Of a stretch of DNA of 64,000 bases, positions 1-10,162 are shown piece after piece; positions within the stretch are counted from its first letter, which is position 1; each line of letters starts with the position of its first letter. The notes below the pieces were generated by a model. It was not told the DNA's origin. It made no database searches and saw only the letters and a program-made list of their open reading frames with translations. Source of the stretch: Leucobacter chinensis (GTDB lineage Bacteria > Actinomycetota > Actinomycetes > Actinomycetales > Microbacteriaceae); assembly GCF_019049105.1 (NCBI RefSeq), contig NZ_JAHQZR010000006.1, positions 186,001-250,000 on the forward strand, read 5' to 3'. The position numbers were made by a program, and so were the translations under genes.

Positions 1-1
1 C

Positions 2-166
2 GACGTCGTACCCGATGCACTCGTCATTGAGGTGACGGGTGACTCTGGCAAGGTCGGCGCGTTCTTGAACGTGCTTGAACCATTCGGAGTGAAAGAAATC
101 GCACAGTCTGGGCTCATCGCAATCGGGCGTGGCGCAAAATCGATTAGCGAACGAGTATTTAAGTAA
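2..166 (+). CDS. ilvN: Acetolactate synthase small subunit, C-terminal end (partial)
   Basis: The first 54 codons of the window read in frame to a TAA stop and resemble the C-terminus of IlvN, the regulatory subunit of acetohydroxyacid synthase in valine, leucine and isoleucine synthesis. The ending GRGAKSISERVFK is close to other actinobacterial IlvN C-termini, as far as I recall them. The 5' part, with the ACT domain that binds valine, lies outside the window. The next gene, 50 bp downstream, is ilvC, the usual actinobacterial ilvB-ilvN-ilvC order, so co-transcription is likely. Confidence 0.85.
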   Translation, partial: DVVPDALVIEVTGDSGKVGAFLNVLEPFGVKEIAQSGLIAIGRGAKSISERVFK

Positions 167-204
167 ACTGATTCGCGGTGACGCGAAAACACCACCACTA
201 CTAA

Positions 205-1324
<1,120 letters not shown>

Positions 1325-1347
1325 TCGTCTGCGCCTCCGGGACACGG

Positions 1348-1422
1348 TAGGCTAGCAACGTTGGCTCTCACAGAGCACTTCTCGTGGGGTGCGGAGGAAT
1401 CCGCACCCCACGTTTTTCTTTT
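1348..1422 (+). promoter_or_regulatory. Putative promoter and leader with intrinsic terminator ahead of the EamA gene
   Basis: TAGGCT (1348-1353) is a possible -10 box placing transcription start near 1360. Then come a small GCTCT/AGAGC hairpin (about 1364-1376) and a perfect 13-bp stem (1383-1395 with 1400-1412, loop GGAA) followed by TTTTTCTTTT, a textbook intrinsic terminator. It lies 45 nt before the EamA start codon. It may terminate ilvC readthrough, or it may act as an attenuator in the leader of the exporter gene. No known riboswitch class was recognised. Confidence 0.55.
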
Positions 1423-1466
1423 CTGCGGTCGCAAAACCGCCTTCTTTGACGACGAAGTGAGGAACC

Positions 1467-2342
1467 ATGGGGCAGGTGCATCGTGCGAGCACGATTCGGG
1501 CGGTTTTACTGCTGGTTTTGGGTGCGACCGTAACGCAGTTCTCGTCGATTATTGCGATGCAGCTGTTTGACGATCTTGGTGTGCTTGGAACGAGTGGACT
1601 CCGCATGGCACTTGCCGCGGTTGTCTTATTGCTTGTTTTTCGACCCAAGGTGCGTGGCCGTACGATGGCAGAGTGGCTTCCCATTGTCGCCTTTGGCGCT
1701 TCAATGGCGGCCGGCAATATTTGTATCTACTTTGCGATCGACCGCATTCCTCTCGGCGTCGCAACGACGATCGATTTTCTCGGACCCTGCATCGTTGCGC
1801 TCTTTGCTTCGCGGAGTGTGATGGAGGGCGTGCTCGCACTTGTCGCTTTTGCGGGCGTCGTGCTCATCGCTGGTTTTGGTGGCCCCTTCGACACGCTGGG
1901 CCTGCTCTTCGCCGGTGGGGCTGGGCTGAGCTTCGGGCTCTACACCCTGCTCGCCGTGCGCGTCGGCAAGAGCATCGGTGGGGTCTCAGATGTTGCCCTT
2001 GCGGTGCTCGCGGCAGCGGTTCTCACGCTTCCTTTTTCGGTTCCCGCCGGTATCGCGGCAGAACCAGGTCAGTGGCTTATGCTGCTCGGTTCAGCCATTC
2101 TCGGCACAGCGATCCCGTACTCGGTCGACACCTTGGCCGGCAAGCTGACGTCTGCGCGCATCGTCGGTGTGCTCTTTGCGTTTGACCCGGTCGTTGGCAC
2201 GATTCTTGGCCTGCTCGTGCTGGGTCAGGTCATCTCGGCGAGTGCCCTCGTGGGCATGCTGCTCGTGATTCTTGCCGGGGCCGGTATCGTGTGGTTCTCG
2301 GGCAAGGACGCTGAATCGCCCGACGCTTTCGTCGGGGGCTGA
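1467..2342 (+). CDS. EamA/DMT-family exporter (RhtA-like)
   Basis: The 291-residue protein has about ten predicted membrane helices arranged as two EamA halves, the architecture of the drug/metabolite transporter superfamily. The length and overall pattern resemble RhtA-type threonine/homoserine exporters, but the substrate cannot be read from the sequence. The ATG at 1467 follows a purine-rich GTGAGGA. Its position after ilvNC makes an amino-acid efflux role plausible (inference). The 3' end is 5 bp from the convergent gene at 2348. Confidence 0.85.
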   Translation: MGQVHRASTIRAVLLLVLGATVTQFSSIIAMQLFDDLGVLGTSGLRMALAAVVLLLVFRPKVRGRTMAEWLPIVAFGASMAAGNICIYFAIDRIPLGVATTIDFLGPCIVALFASRSVMEGVLALVAFAGVVLIAGFGGPFDTLGLLFAGGAGLSFGLYTLLAVRVGKSIGGVSDVALAVLAAAVLTLPFSVPAGIAAEPGQWLMLLGSAILGTAIPYSVDTLAGKLTSARIVGVLFAFDPVVGTILGLLVLGQVISASALVGMLLVILAGAGIVWFSGKDAESPDAFVGG

Positions 2343-2347
2343 ACGCG

Positions 2348-3247
2348 TTACTGCGTTTTCGTTGAGCCCTGATCGTCTGCTTCAGGCGCGTCGCTCTCGG
2401 CGTCTTCGTCTTCTGGGGCAGGGGCTGGCGGATCTTCTAGGGTCGCCGTTGCAGCGTGAGCGACCTTATCGACTTCATCTTGGGTGTAGCCGCAGTGCTT
2501 CACCGCTTCGCTTTGCCAGCGTTTGGTGAGCCTGTCCTTGCCAGCTTCGTGGGCCTCAGCAACGCTGCCGGTGAAGATGCGACCGTCTGCTGACTCCTTG
2601 TTCACGTCGGGCACCGTTTCGCAAACGTGAAACACCGAACCGTTCTTGACCCAAAAGACTTCGTCTTTTCCGGTGAGCTGAAGCATGATGTTTTCTTCTT
2701 CAGCGTATTGCTCTTGTGAGGGCCCGCCATCCCACTCGATGCCAGTGAGGGTCGCGATGAGAACCAGCGCGAGCCCCGCGAGCCCGCCTGCGACAGCCTT
2801 TTGTTTTCCGTTCATGTTCTTGTCGAGCAGAATAAAGATCACGAGGGGCAGAAACGCGATCACCGTCATGATGGCGCCGAGCTGATTTTGCACGAAGAAG
2901 GCAAATGCGTTTTCTTTTGACGCCGGAGAGAGGCGATTTGCCTTCTTCCACATGAGGTTGCCCGCGATCGCGAAGAGTGCGATTGGGACGAGCATGACGA
3001 GCAGTAGCCAGAGCTTCTCGTTCGCTGTGGGGAGCACCCAGATGATCGTTGCAACCTCGGCGATGATGGCGATGGCCCACGAACCCCACGCGATGAGGCG
3101 CGAGGTTTTCGCTTTGCGCGCAGCCTCTTCAGTGGGGGCCCACACCGGCCCGTCTGCTTGGCGGGGCGAGCGGGGAATGTTTTTGCCATTCTTCGACTGC
3201 GCCTCTGACGCTCTGACGACCTTTTTCTTCCCTGGCGAATCGGTCAT
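2348..3247 (-). CDS. Uncharacterised four-helix membrane protein
   Basis: The 299-residue protein has a basic hydrophilic N-terminus (residues 1-50), four hydrophobic segments between about 50 and 170, and an external-looking C-terminal domain with cysteines in the contexts FHVCETV and KHCGYT. It ends in an acidic, proline-rich tail. The C-terminal domain shares a general theme (CxxE, then KxC) with the C-terminus of the protein at 47785-48411, but I could not establish homology. No enzyme motif is visible. Function unknown; probably a small family confined to this lineage. Confidence 0.75.
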   Translation of the reverse strand: MTDSPGKKKVVRASEAQSKNGKNIPRSPRQADGPVWAPTEEAARKAKTSRLIAWGSWAIAIIAEVATIIWVLPTANEKLWLLLVMLVPIALFAIAGNLMWKKANRLSPASKENAFAFFVQNQLGAIMTVIAFLPLVIFILLDKNMNGKQKAVAGGLAGLALVLIATLTGIEWDGGPSQEQYAEEENIMLQLTGKDEVFWVKNGSVFHVCETVPDVNKESADGRIFTGSVAEAHEAGKDRLTKRWQSEAVKHCGYTQDEVDKVAHAATATLEDPPAPAPEDEDAESDAPEADDQGSTKTQ

Positions 3248-3349
3248 GGGTGCTCCTAGACAAGGTGGGCAATAACAGCCCGAACGGTGTACTCATGCTT
3301 GATCATACGTTACGGGTCACCTGTCTGCTAGCCGCTGCGCGGTCTGCAC

Positions 3350-3383
3350 GCACAAGCTTGTGCCCAGACGGTGCTAGTACACT
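3350..3383 (+). promoter_or_regulatory. Leaderless promoter with a 14-bp palindrome over the -35 region
   Basis: TACACT (3378-3383) ends 7 nt before the GTG at 3391, the leaderless spacing seen across this window. A perfect 14-bp palindrome, GCACAAGCTTGTGC (3350-3363), lies where the -35 element should be and is a candidate operator for an unknown regulator. Confidence 0.45.
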
Positions 3384-3390
3384 CGACACC

Positions 3391-3843
3391 GTGACGAATC
3401 CAGAGCCCGTAGAACCACGCGTGAGTGGTCTGGCGGCTGGGTGGACCGTGCAACCCGAGTCTGCGCCAGCGCCCCCAACCCTCGCTCCCGAGAATGACGC
3501 GAGCGAAGTCGACTCCGGTACCGAGACCGAGCGTGTGAGCAACGTTGTGCTCATGCTGCTTGGCGTGTTCGGCGGCCTCTACTTGCTGTATACCTGGGGA
3601 TGGCTTGAAATCGCGAAGGCGTATTCGTCAATCAACCAAGCTGCTGCGAGCGGAAGCGGTATCGTCGGGAGTTTCTTGCAGCAGTTTATTTTCTGGCTTG
3701 CTCCCTTTGCCCCACTTGTGTGGTTCGTGACCTCTCTGAAACTCACGAAGAAGGCTGGACATCTCGCGCTCGCGGTAGCGCTCATTCTGGGTGTGGTTAT
3801 TCTTGTTCCACTCCCAATGCTCTATGGAGGTGGCGGGCAATGA
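3391..3843 (+). CDS. Uncharacterised small membrane protein
   Basis: A 150-residue protein with a proline- and acid-rich N-terminal region (1-50) and three hydrophobic helices (about 50-70, 90-115, 125-145). The GTG at 3391 is preferred over upstream in-frame codons because TACACT sits 7 nt upstream and gives a leaderless start; the extra upstream residues look non-coding. It overlaps the next gene through ATGA, so the two are translationally coupled. No family was recognised. Confidence 0.7.
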   Translation: MTNPEPVEPRVSGLAAGWTVQPESAPAPPTLAPENDASEVDSGTETERVSNVVLMLLGVFGGLYLLYTWGWLEIAKAYSSINQAAASGSGIVGSFLQQFIFWLAPFAPLVWFVTSLKLTKKAGHLALAVALILGVVILVPLPMLYGGGGQ

Positions 3844-4304
3844 CCAAGGCACAGGGTGCTGCGGCACACGGGTCCACTGAGCAAGAGGCCGACGCAAACG
3901 CGCTCGGCTCAGCGCTCGACTCTGAAGGCGACTCAGAGCTCAACGCTCAAGAGGTCGAGGGCGAAGGTGCTGTTGCCTCGAAGCTTTCGCACACGATCTG
4001 GTTTTGGGTTGGGTTCATCGCGGTTATCGGACTCTATGCCTACTCGATCTCTGCGGCGATCGGTAACTGGATTGGCATGGATCAGCTGGCCACGATTCTC
4101 GCTGACGGGCTCTCTGACATTGGGCGCGTATGGCTTGTCGTTGGCGTTGCGGTGCCTGCGCTGGCGTTGCTCGTGTCGCTACTCATCGGAGTGGGGAAGA
4201 AACGCTCGACAAAACTTCTGCTGATGGTCGCTGGGCTCACGGTTGTTGCGGTGTTGCAACTCGACATGATGCACCTCGTGCCAACAACGACGTATTTGGG
4301 TTAG
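3840..4304 (+). CDS. Uncharacterised small membrane protein
   Basis: A 154-residue protein with an acidic N-terminus (1-45) and three hydrophobic segments. Its start codon shares ATGA with the stop of the preceding membrane protein, and the two have a similar layout (acidic tail plus three helices), so they probably form a heteromeric pair or arose by duplication. serA follows, but with its own promoter. Function unknown. Confidence 0.7.
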   Translation: MTKAQGAAAHGSTEQEADANALGSALDSEGDSELNAQEVEGEGAVASKLSHTIWFWVGFIAVIGLYAYSISAAIGNWIGMDQLATILADGLSDIGRVWLVVGVAVPALALLVSLLIGVGKKRSTKLLLMVAGLTVVAVLQLDMMHLVPTTTYLG

Positions 4305-4323
4305 GGCTTCTCGGTTCGCGACG

Positions 4324-4329
4324 TACAAT
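4324..4329 (+). promoter_or_regulatory. Candidate -10 box for serA
   Basis: TACAAT lies about 55 nt before the serA GTG at 4385 and is a good -10 match. No strong -35 partner is visible. The resulting leader is about 50 nt. Confidence 0.45.
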
Positions 4330-4384
4330 AGAGCTTGTGCCCGTATTCAGCGGGAGGCTCAAAGTAACTGAATGAGGATATACC

Positions 4385-5980
4385 GTGGCGAAACCGGTCG
4401 TGTTGATCGCAGAAGAACTCTCACCAGCAACCATCGAGGCCCTCGGCCCTGACTTCGACGTCGTGCACGTTGACGGCACCGATCGGGGCGCGCTCAAAGC
4501 AGCGCTCGCCGATGCCGACGCGATTCTCGTGCGCTCGGCGACGCAGATGGACGAAGAGGCCGTCTCATGGTCGAAGAAACTGAAGGTGATCGCACGCGCC
4601 GGCGTTGGCCTCGACAATGTTGACATTAAGGCGGCAACTGCTGCCGGCGTTATGGTCGTGAACGCGCCGACCTCGAACATCACGAGCGCCGCCGAACTTA
4701 CGGTCGCGCACATTCTTGGGCTCGCGCGCCACCTGCCGCGTGCGCATCAGTCGCTCGCTGACGGTGCATGGAAGCGCAGCTCGTACACCGGCGTTGAACT
4801 CTACGAGAAGACCGTTGGCATTATTGGCCTCGGCCGCATTGGTGCTCTCGTCGCCGAACGCCTCAAAGGCTTTGGCGTTGACCTCATTGCGTATGACCCC
4901 TACATTACCGCGACCCGCGCAGGCCAGCTTGGTGTGCAGCTTGTCGAGCTTGATGAGCTTGTCGCTCGCGCAGACTTCCTCACGATCCACATGCCTCGCA
5001 CGCCAGAGACCCTCGGCATGATCGGTGCCGAGCAGCTGAAGGCGATGAAGTCGAGCGCGTACGTGGTCAACGTTGCGCGCGGTGGTCTCATCGACGAGGC
5101 GGCCCTGCAGGCAGCCCTCGAGGCCGGCGAGATTGCTGGCGCGGCGCTTGACGTGTTCATGGAGGAGCCTCCGGCCGATCAGCGCCTGACGGGCCTCCCG
5201 AACGTGAACGTGACCCCTCACCTCGGTGCCTCGACGCACGAGGCTCAGGAAAAGGCCGGCGTTTCGGTCGCGAAGTCGGTGCGCCTCGCGCTCGCCGGTG
5301 AACTCGTGCCCGACGCCGTGAACGTTGCCGGTGGCGTTATCGCGAAAGATGTGCGCCCGGGGCTGCCGCTCACCGAGAAGCTCGGCCAGGCGTTCGCGCA
5401 GCTCGCCTCGGGCCGCGTCACCTCGATCGATGTCATCGCCCGCGGTGAGATCGCTGCCCACAACGTCAGCGTGCTCGAGCTCGCTGCGCTCAAGGGCTTC
5501 TTCACGCAGATCGTGAACGACCCCGTTTCGTACGTGAACGCCCCCTTGCTCGCTGAGCAGCGTGGCATTCAGACCCGACTCATCACCGAGACCGCATCAG
5601 AAGAGTACCGCAACGTCATCACGCTGCGCGGTGCTCTCGAAGACGGCTCGACGGTTTCGATCTCGGGTACGCTCACGGGGCCGAAGCAGATTCAGAAGAT
5701 CGTTGAAGTGAACGGCTACGACCTCGAGCTGCCGCTCGCTGATCACCTCGTTATTCTGAGCTACGAAGATCGCCCCGGCATCGTCGCGGCCTACGGTGTG
5801 CTGCTCGGCGAGGCCGGCATCAACATTGCGGCGCTGCAGATCGCTCGCGACGACAAGCAGAGCATTGCGCTCAGCGTGCTCACCGTCGACTCACCCGTGA
5901 GCGACGAGCTCGCCGATTCGTTGCGCGACGCTGTTGGCACCCCGCAGGTGCACGTGATCGACATTATTGAAGACCTCTAA
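4385..5980 (+). CDS. serA: D-3-phosphoglycerate dehydrogenase
   Basis: Catalyses NAD-dependent oxidation of 3-phosphoglycerate, the committed step of serine synthesis. The 531-residue length fits the long actinobacterial type, with an intervening domain before the C-terminal ACT domain. Visible signatures are the NAD loop GLGRIG (about residues 147-152), the arginine region NVARGGLIDE (about 230), the catalytic-histidine region VTPHLGAST (about 277) and an ACT domain over the last 75 residues that would bind serine. The GTG start follows TGAGGA. A terminator hairpin lies just downstream at 6018-6049. Confidence 0.97.
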   Translation: MAKPVVLIAEELSPATIEALGPDFDVVHVDGTDRGALKAALADADAILVRSATQMDEEAVSWSKKLKVIARAGVGLDNVDIKAATAAGVMVVNAPTSNITSAAELTVAHILGLARHLPRAHQSLADGAWKRSSYTGVELYEKTVGIIGLGRIGALVAERLKGFGVDLIAYDPYITATRAGQLGVQLVELDELVARADFLTIHMPRTPETLGMIGAEQLKAMKSSAYVVNVARGGLIDEAALQAALEAGEIAGAALDVFMEEPPADQRLTGLPNVNVTPHLGASTHEAQEKAGVSVAKSVRLALAGELVPDAVNVAGGVIAKDVRPGLPLTEKLGQAFAQLASGRVTSIDVIARGEIAAHNVSVLELAALKGFFTQIVNDPVSYVNAPLLAEQRGIQTRLITETASEEYRNVITLRGALEDGSTVSISGTLTGPKQIQKIVEVNGYDLELPLADHLVILSYEDRPGIVAAYGVLLGEAGINIAALQIARDDKQSIALSVLTVDSPVSDELADSLRDAVGTPQVHVIDIIEDL

Positions 5981-6017
5981 GGCGCGTGGCCTCGCGGCCT
6001 AGCGCGCGGGGTTTTGC

Positions 6018-6049
6018 AAGGGGCGGGTTCGGGTGCGGATCCGCCCCTT
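6018..6049 (+). terminator. Terminator after serA
   Basis: AAGGGGCGG (6018-6026) pairs with CCGCCCCTT (6041-6049), and TTG follows. The stem is 9 bp with a 14-nt loop containing a smaller palindrome. The placement 38 nt after the serA stop supports transcript termination. Confidence 0.6.
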
Positions 6050-6309
6050 TGTCGTCTGCGCACGATTCGAGACGCGCGCGGGCTCACCCGGTAACCCTGC
6101 TTCTGGGGCATCTTTCAGGAGTACTGCTATTCTGGCTGTGCGAGCGTTATGCTCGCTCGCATATGACGCAAGCACGCGGGTAGCGAGCTGGTCACCGGTG
6201 GCAAATCCCTCACCAGAGTACGTGAGTGGTTTTCTACTGTTGATCAGCGCCCGCTTGATGCGACGCACTGGTGTGCGCCGCGAGCGTGCTGAAACAGTTA
6301 GGAGTGCCC
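6050..6309 (+). other. serA-pnp intergenic region, probable pnp leader
   Basis: No gene is recognised in these 260 bp. There is a small perfect inverted repeat (GCGAGC...GCTCGC near 6140-6155), and the pnp promoter is presumably here. rpsO, which often precedes pnp, is absent. Confidence 0.5.
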
Positions 6310-8592
6310 GTGGAGGGTCCAGAAATTAAGTTCTCAGAGGTCGTTCTCGACAACGGGAAGTACGGTTCACGCAAGATTCGCTTTGAGACCGGCCGCCTCG
6401 CGCAGCAGGCTCAGGGCGCGGTTGCCGCGTACCTCGACGATGAGACGATGCTCTTGTCGGCAACGAGCGCATCGAAGCAGCCGAAGGAACACTTCGACTT
6501 CTTCCCGCTCACCGTCGACGTTGAAGAGCGTTCGTACGCTGCCGGCAAGATTCCCGGCTCATTCTTCCGCCGTGAGGGTCGCCCCTCGACCGAGGCGATT
6601 CTCGTGTGCCGCCTCATCGACCGCCCGCTGCGCCCGTCATTCGTTGACGGCCTGCGCAACGAGGTTCAGATCGTTGTGACCGTGCTCTCGATCGCACCCG
6701 GTGAGTTCTACGACGCACTCGCGATCAACGCGGCATCGGCGTCAACTCAGATCTCAGGGCTGCCCTTCTCGGGACCGATCGCGGGCGTTCGCCTCGCGCT
6801 CATTCCGGGGCAGGGCGGCGAGGCAGGCCAGTGGGTTGCGTTCCCGAACGCAGCGCAGCTCGAGCTTGCCGTCTTCGACCTCATGGTTGCTGGCCGCATT
6901 GTCACCGACAAGAACGGTGTCGAAGACGTCGCCATCATGATGGTTGAGGCTGAGGCAACCGAGGGCAGCTGGAACCTCATCAAGGGCGGCGCAACGCGCC
7001 CCGACGAGGCCGTTGTAGCTTCGGGCCTCGAGGCTGCAAAGCCCTTCCTCGCTCAGCTCTGCAAGGCACAGTCAGAGATGGCTGCCCAGGCTTCACGCGA
7101 GGCGCAGGAATACCCCGTGTTCATGCCCTACACCGACGAGGTTCTCGCGGCGGTTGACGCGCTCTCACGCGCCGAGCTCACCTCGATTTACCAGATTGCC
7201 GACAAGCAGGAGCGTCAGGATGCTGACGACGCGCTCAAGGCAAGCGTCAAAGAGGCTGTCGCGGCCAAGGTTGAGGCCGGCGAGTTGCCTGAGGGCGCTG
7301 AAGAGCAGGTCTCAGCGGCGTACAAGTCGGTAACGAAGGAGATCGTTCGCGGTCGCATTCTCACCGAGGGCCAGCGTATCGACGGCCGTGGCCTGCGCGA
7401 TCTTCGCTCGCTCGACTCAGAGGTGCAGGTTCTGCCTCGCGTGCACGGCTCAGCGATCTTCCAGCGCGGCGAGACCCAGATCATGGGCGTCACCACGCTC
7501 AACATGCTCAAGATGGAGCAGCAGATCGACTCGCTCTCGCCGGTCACGTCGAAGCGTTACATGCACCACTACAACTTCCCGCCGTACTCGACCGGTGAGA
7601 CCGGCCGCGTTGGCAGCCCGAAGCGTCGCGAGATCGGCCACGGCTTCCTCGCAGAGCGCGCGCTCGTTCCGGTTCTTCCGACCCGCGAAGAGTTCCCGTA
7701 CGCGATTCGCCAGGTATCAGAGGCGCTGAGCTCGAACGGCTCGACCTCAATGGGGTCGGTTTGTGCTTCGACCCTGTCGCTGCTCAACGCTGGTGTGCCG
7801 CTTCGTGCGCCAGTTGCCGGCATCGCGATGGGCCTCGTCTCAGACGAGGTTGATGGCGAGACCCGTTACGCAGCGCTCACCGACATTCTCGGTGCTGAAG
7901 ATGCGCTTGGCGACATGGACTTCAAGGTCGCTGGTACCTCAGAGTTCGTGACCGCGATTCAGCTCGATACGAAGCTCGACGGCATTCCCTCAGACGTGCT
8001 CATCTCGGCACTGTCACAGGCGAAAGAGGCGCGCGAGACGATTCTCGACGTCATGAACCAGGCGATCGACGCTCCCGACGAGATGGCTCCCACCGCGCCT
8101 CGCGTCATCACGGTGCAGATTCCCGTCGACAAGATCGGCGAACTCATCGGCCCCAAGGGCAAGACGATCAACGGTATTCAGGACGAGACCGGCGCCGACA
8201 TCTCAATCGACGACGACGGCACCGTCTACATCGGCGCGACCGATGGCCCGACCGCCGAGGCTGCGCGCGCGCAGGTCAACGCGATCGCTAACCCGCAGAA
8301 TCCCGAGATCGGCGAGCAGTACCTCGGTACGGTCGTGAAGAACGCGACCTTCGGTGCGTTCATCTCACTGCTGCCGGGTAAAGACGGCCTGCTGCACATC
8401 TCAGAGGTGCGCAAGCTCGTTGGTGGCAAGCGCGTTGAGAACGTCGACGACGTGCTCTCGATCGGTCAGAAGATTCTCGTTGAGATCACGAAGATCGATG
8501 ATCGTGGCAAGCTCTCGCTCGCTCCAGTGCTTGACGACACCGCAGCGGGCGCTGAGGCAGCCGACGAAGCGAAGGAAGAGGCTGCAGAGTAG
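6310..8592 (+). CDS. pnp: Polyribonucleotide nucleotidyltransferase (PNPase)
   Basis: Phosphorolytic 3'-5' exoribonuclease of mRNA turnover; in actinobacteria it may also act as guanosine pentaphosphate synthetase (family knowledge). The 760-residue product has two RNase PH core domains (about 15-150 and 340-540), a KH domain beginning near residue 600 ([11 protein letters not shown]) and an S1 domain from about 667. It ends in a short acidic tail. The GTG at 6310 is preferred because TTAGGAG lies just upstream and it yields [10 protein letters not shown], as in relatives; an in-frame extension to 6271 is possible. A strong hairpin follows at 8612. Confidence 0.96.
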   Translation: MEGPEIKFSEVVLDNGKYGSRKIRFETGRLAQQAQGAVAAYLDDETMLLSATSASKQPKEHFDFFPLTVDVEERSYAAGKIPGSFFRREGRPSTEAILVCRLIDRPLRPSFVDGLRNEVQIVVTVLSIAPGEFYDALAINAASASTQISGLPFSGPIAGVRLALIPGQGGEAGQWVAFPNAAQLELAVFDLMVAGRIVTDKNGVEDVAIMMVEAEATEGSWNLIKGGATRPDEAVVASGLEAAKPFLAQLCKAQSEMAAQASREAQEYPVFMPYTDEVLAAVDALSRAELTSIYQIADKQERQDADDALKASVKEAVAAKVEAGELPEGAEEQVSAAYKSVTKEIVRGRILTEGQRIDGRGLRDLRSLDSEVQVLPRVHGSAIFQRGETQIMGVTTLNMLKMEQQIDSLSPVTSKRYMHHYNFPPYSTGETGRVGSPKRREIGHGFLAERALVPVLPTREEFPYAIRQVSEALSSNGSTSMGSVCASTLSLLNAGVPLRAPVAGIAMGLVSDEVDGETRYAALTDILGAEDALGDMDFKVAGTSEFVTAIQLDTKLDGIPSDVLISALSQAKEARETILDVMNQAIDAPDEMAPTAPRVITVQIPVDKIGELIGPKGKTINGIQDETGADISIDDDGTVYIGATDGPTAEAARAQVNAIANPQNPEIGEQYLGTVVKNATFGAFISLLPGKDGLLHISEVRKLVGGKRVENVDDVLSIGQKILVEITKIDDRGKLSLAPVLDDTAAGAEAADEAKEEAAE

Positions 8593-8611
8593 TCTCGCGT
8601 CACTTTCCACT

Positions 8612-8652
8612 GCGAACCCCGTCACGATGCGCTCGTGGCGGGGTTCGCTGTT
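8612..8652 (+). terminator. Terminator after pnp
   Basis: A 10-bp perfect stem (8612-8621 with 8639-8648), with a second short pairing inside its loop, is followed by TGTTT. It lies 20 nt after the pnp stop and 98 nt before the next gene. Confidence 0.75.
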
Positions 8653-8738
8653 TGTAGGCAGCTGCCCAGCGCGTGCTCTTCGCCGATGCGAAGGCCCGGC
8701 CTGGGCGCGAGGCGGGCAAGCCTTTGAGGGTGAGCGGG

Positions 8739-8744
8739 TAGGGT
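8739..8744 (+). promoter_or_regulatory. Leaderless -10 box for the M16 peptidase gene
   Basis: TAGGGT ends 6 nt before the GTG at 8751. No Shine-Dalgarno sequence is visible, so the mRNA is probably leaderless. Confidence 0.55.
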
Positions 8745-8750
8745 TGCAGT

Positions 8751-10124
8751 GTGCAAAAACCTATCGCTCTTCCTCTTGAACACCCTGAACTCACCGTTGA
8801 ACTCTCTGGCGGTCTCATTCGCCGCACGGTGCACCCGAGCGGGCTGCGAGTGCTCACGGAGCACATGCCTGGCGCTCGAAGCGCGAGCATCGGCTTTTGG
8901 GTCGGTGTCGGGTCGCGTGACGAGCAAGCTGAGCGTGGCGATGCGCCTGCGAGCCTTGGTTCGACGCACTTCCTTGAGCACCTGCTCTTCAAGGGAACGC
9001 CCTCGTTTGACGCGTACGGCATCGCCACAGCCTTCGACAAGATGGGCGCAGAGCATAACGCGATGACCGCGAAAGAGTACACCTGCTACCACGCGAAGGT
9101 GCGCGACGCGAACGTTGAAGAGGCGACGCGCATGCTCGCCGATATGGTCACGAACTCGCTCATTGAAGAGGGTGAATTTGAAACGGAGCGCGGGGTCATT
9201 CTCGAGGAGCTCGCGATGGCGTCAGACGATCTGGCCGATGTCGCGGGCGAACGCTTCTTTGAGGTGGTCATGGGTGACCACCCACTCGGGCGCCCGATTG
9301 GCGGTAACCCCGAGACGATTAAGGCCGCGCGCCGCGATGACGTCATGGCGCACTACCTTGAGGCCTACCGTGCTGGCACCCTCGTTGTCACCGCGGCTGG
9401 TGCGGTGGATCACGACGAGTTCGTCGAGCTCGTCGCGCGTTCGCTTGAGGCCGCGAGCGACGCCCGCTGGCACACCCGTGAGAGCGGTGCGCCCGCGCCG
9501 CGCCGTTCACGTGAGCGCGGCGCAGACGGAGAGGGGCAGGGGCTCCAGGCCTCTGAAGCACGCGAGACCTTTGTGACCGAGAAACCCGGTGAGCAGGTGC
9601 ACCTCATGATTGGCGGGCCTGGTTTCCAGGCGGGCGCCCCCGAGCGCTTTGCCTACGGCATTATGAACTCGGTACTCGGTGGAGGAATGTCGAGCCGACT
9701 CTTCCAGGAGATTCGTGAGAAGCGCGGGCTCGCGTACACGGCGTACGCTTTTGGCGCCTCATACAGTGATGCTGGACTCTTTGGCATGTATGCCGCCTGT
9801 GCTCCCGAGAACGCTGCGCAGGTAGTGCAGGTCGCACACGAAGAGCTTGAGCGCGTCGCAGCAGAGGGCGTTACCGAAGAAGAGTTTGAACGCACGCTCG
9901 GTCAGCTCGCAGGCTCATCGGCCCTGGCGCTCGAAGATAGCGATACACGCATGGGGCGCCTCGCGAAGGCCGAGCTTGGCACGGGCGAACTGTGGGATCT
10001 CGACACCTCGCTCGAGCACTTTGCCGCGGTGACGCATGACGAGGTCAAGCGCGTTGCCGCGCAGCTCGCCGCTCAGTCGCGCTTCACGGTCGCCGTGGGC
10101 GAGACGTCACGTACGACGCTCTAG
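8751..10124 (+). CDS. pepR: M16-family zinc metallopeptidase (processing-peptidase-like, PepR)
   Basis: A 457-residue M16B peptidase of the group found directly after pnp in actinobacteria. The inverted zinc motif HFLEH is at residues 73-77, with the distal glutamate in the following ERGVILEEL region (about 145-152). The second, inactive-type M16 half covers the C-terminal portion. Between the halves is a low-complexity basic/acidic linker (about 243-270) that is longer than I would expect. The leaderless GTG start is supported by TAGGGT six bases upstream. Substrate unknown; members of this family degrade peptides or process pre-sequences. Confidence 0.92.
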   Translation: MQKPIALPLEHPELTVELSGGLIRRTVHPSGLRVLTEHMPGARSASIGFWVGVGSRDEQAERGDAPASLGSTHFLEHLLFKGTPSFDAYGIATAFDKMGAEHNAMTAKEYTCYHAKVRDANVEEATRMLADMVTNSLIEEGEFETERGVILEELAMASDDLADVAGERFFEVVMGDHPLGRPIGGNPETIKAARRDDVMAHYLEAYRAGTLVVTAAGAVDHDEFVELVARSLEAASDARWHTRESGAPAPRRSRERGADGEGQGLQASEARETFVTEKPGEQVHLMIGGPGFQAGAPERFAYGIMNSVLGGGMSSRLFQEIREKRGLAYTAYAFGASYSDAGLFGMYAACAPENAAQVVQVAHEELERVAAEGVTEEEFERTLGQLAGSSALALEDSDTRMGRLAKAELGTGELWDLDTSLEHFAAVTHDEVKRVAAQLAAQSRFTVAVGETSRTTL

Positions 10125-10162
10125 CTGCTCTACGGCGAGGCCAGCTCCAGCGTGGGCTGGCC

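Noticed and set aside
1361-1570. Possible 69-codon leaderless gene starting at TTG 1361
   Set aside because: It runs through the perfect terminator hairpin and out of frame into the EamA gene, with no recognisable protein features.
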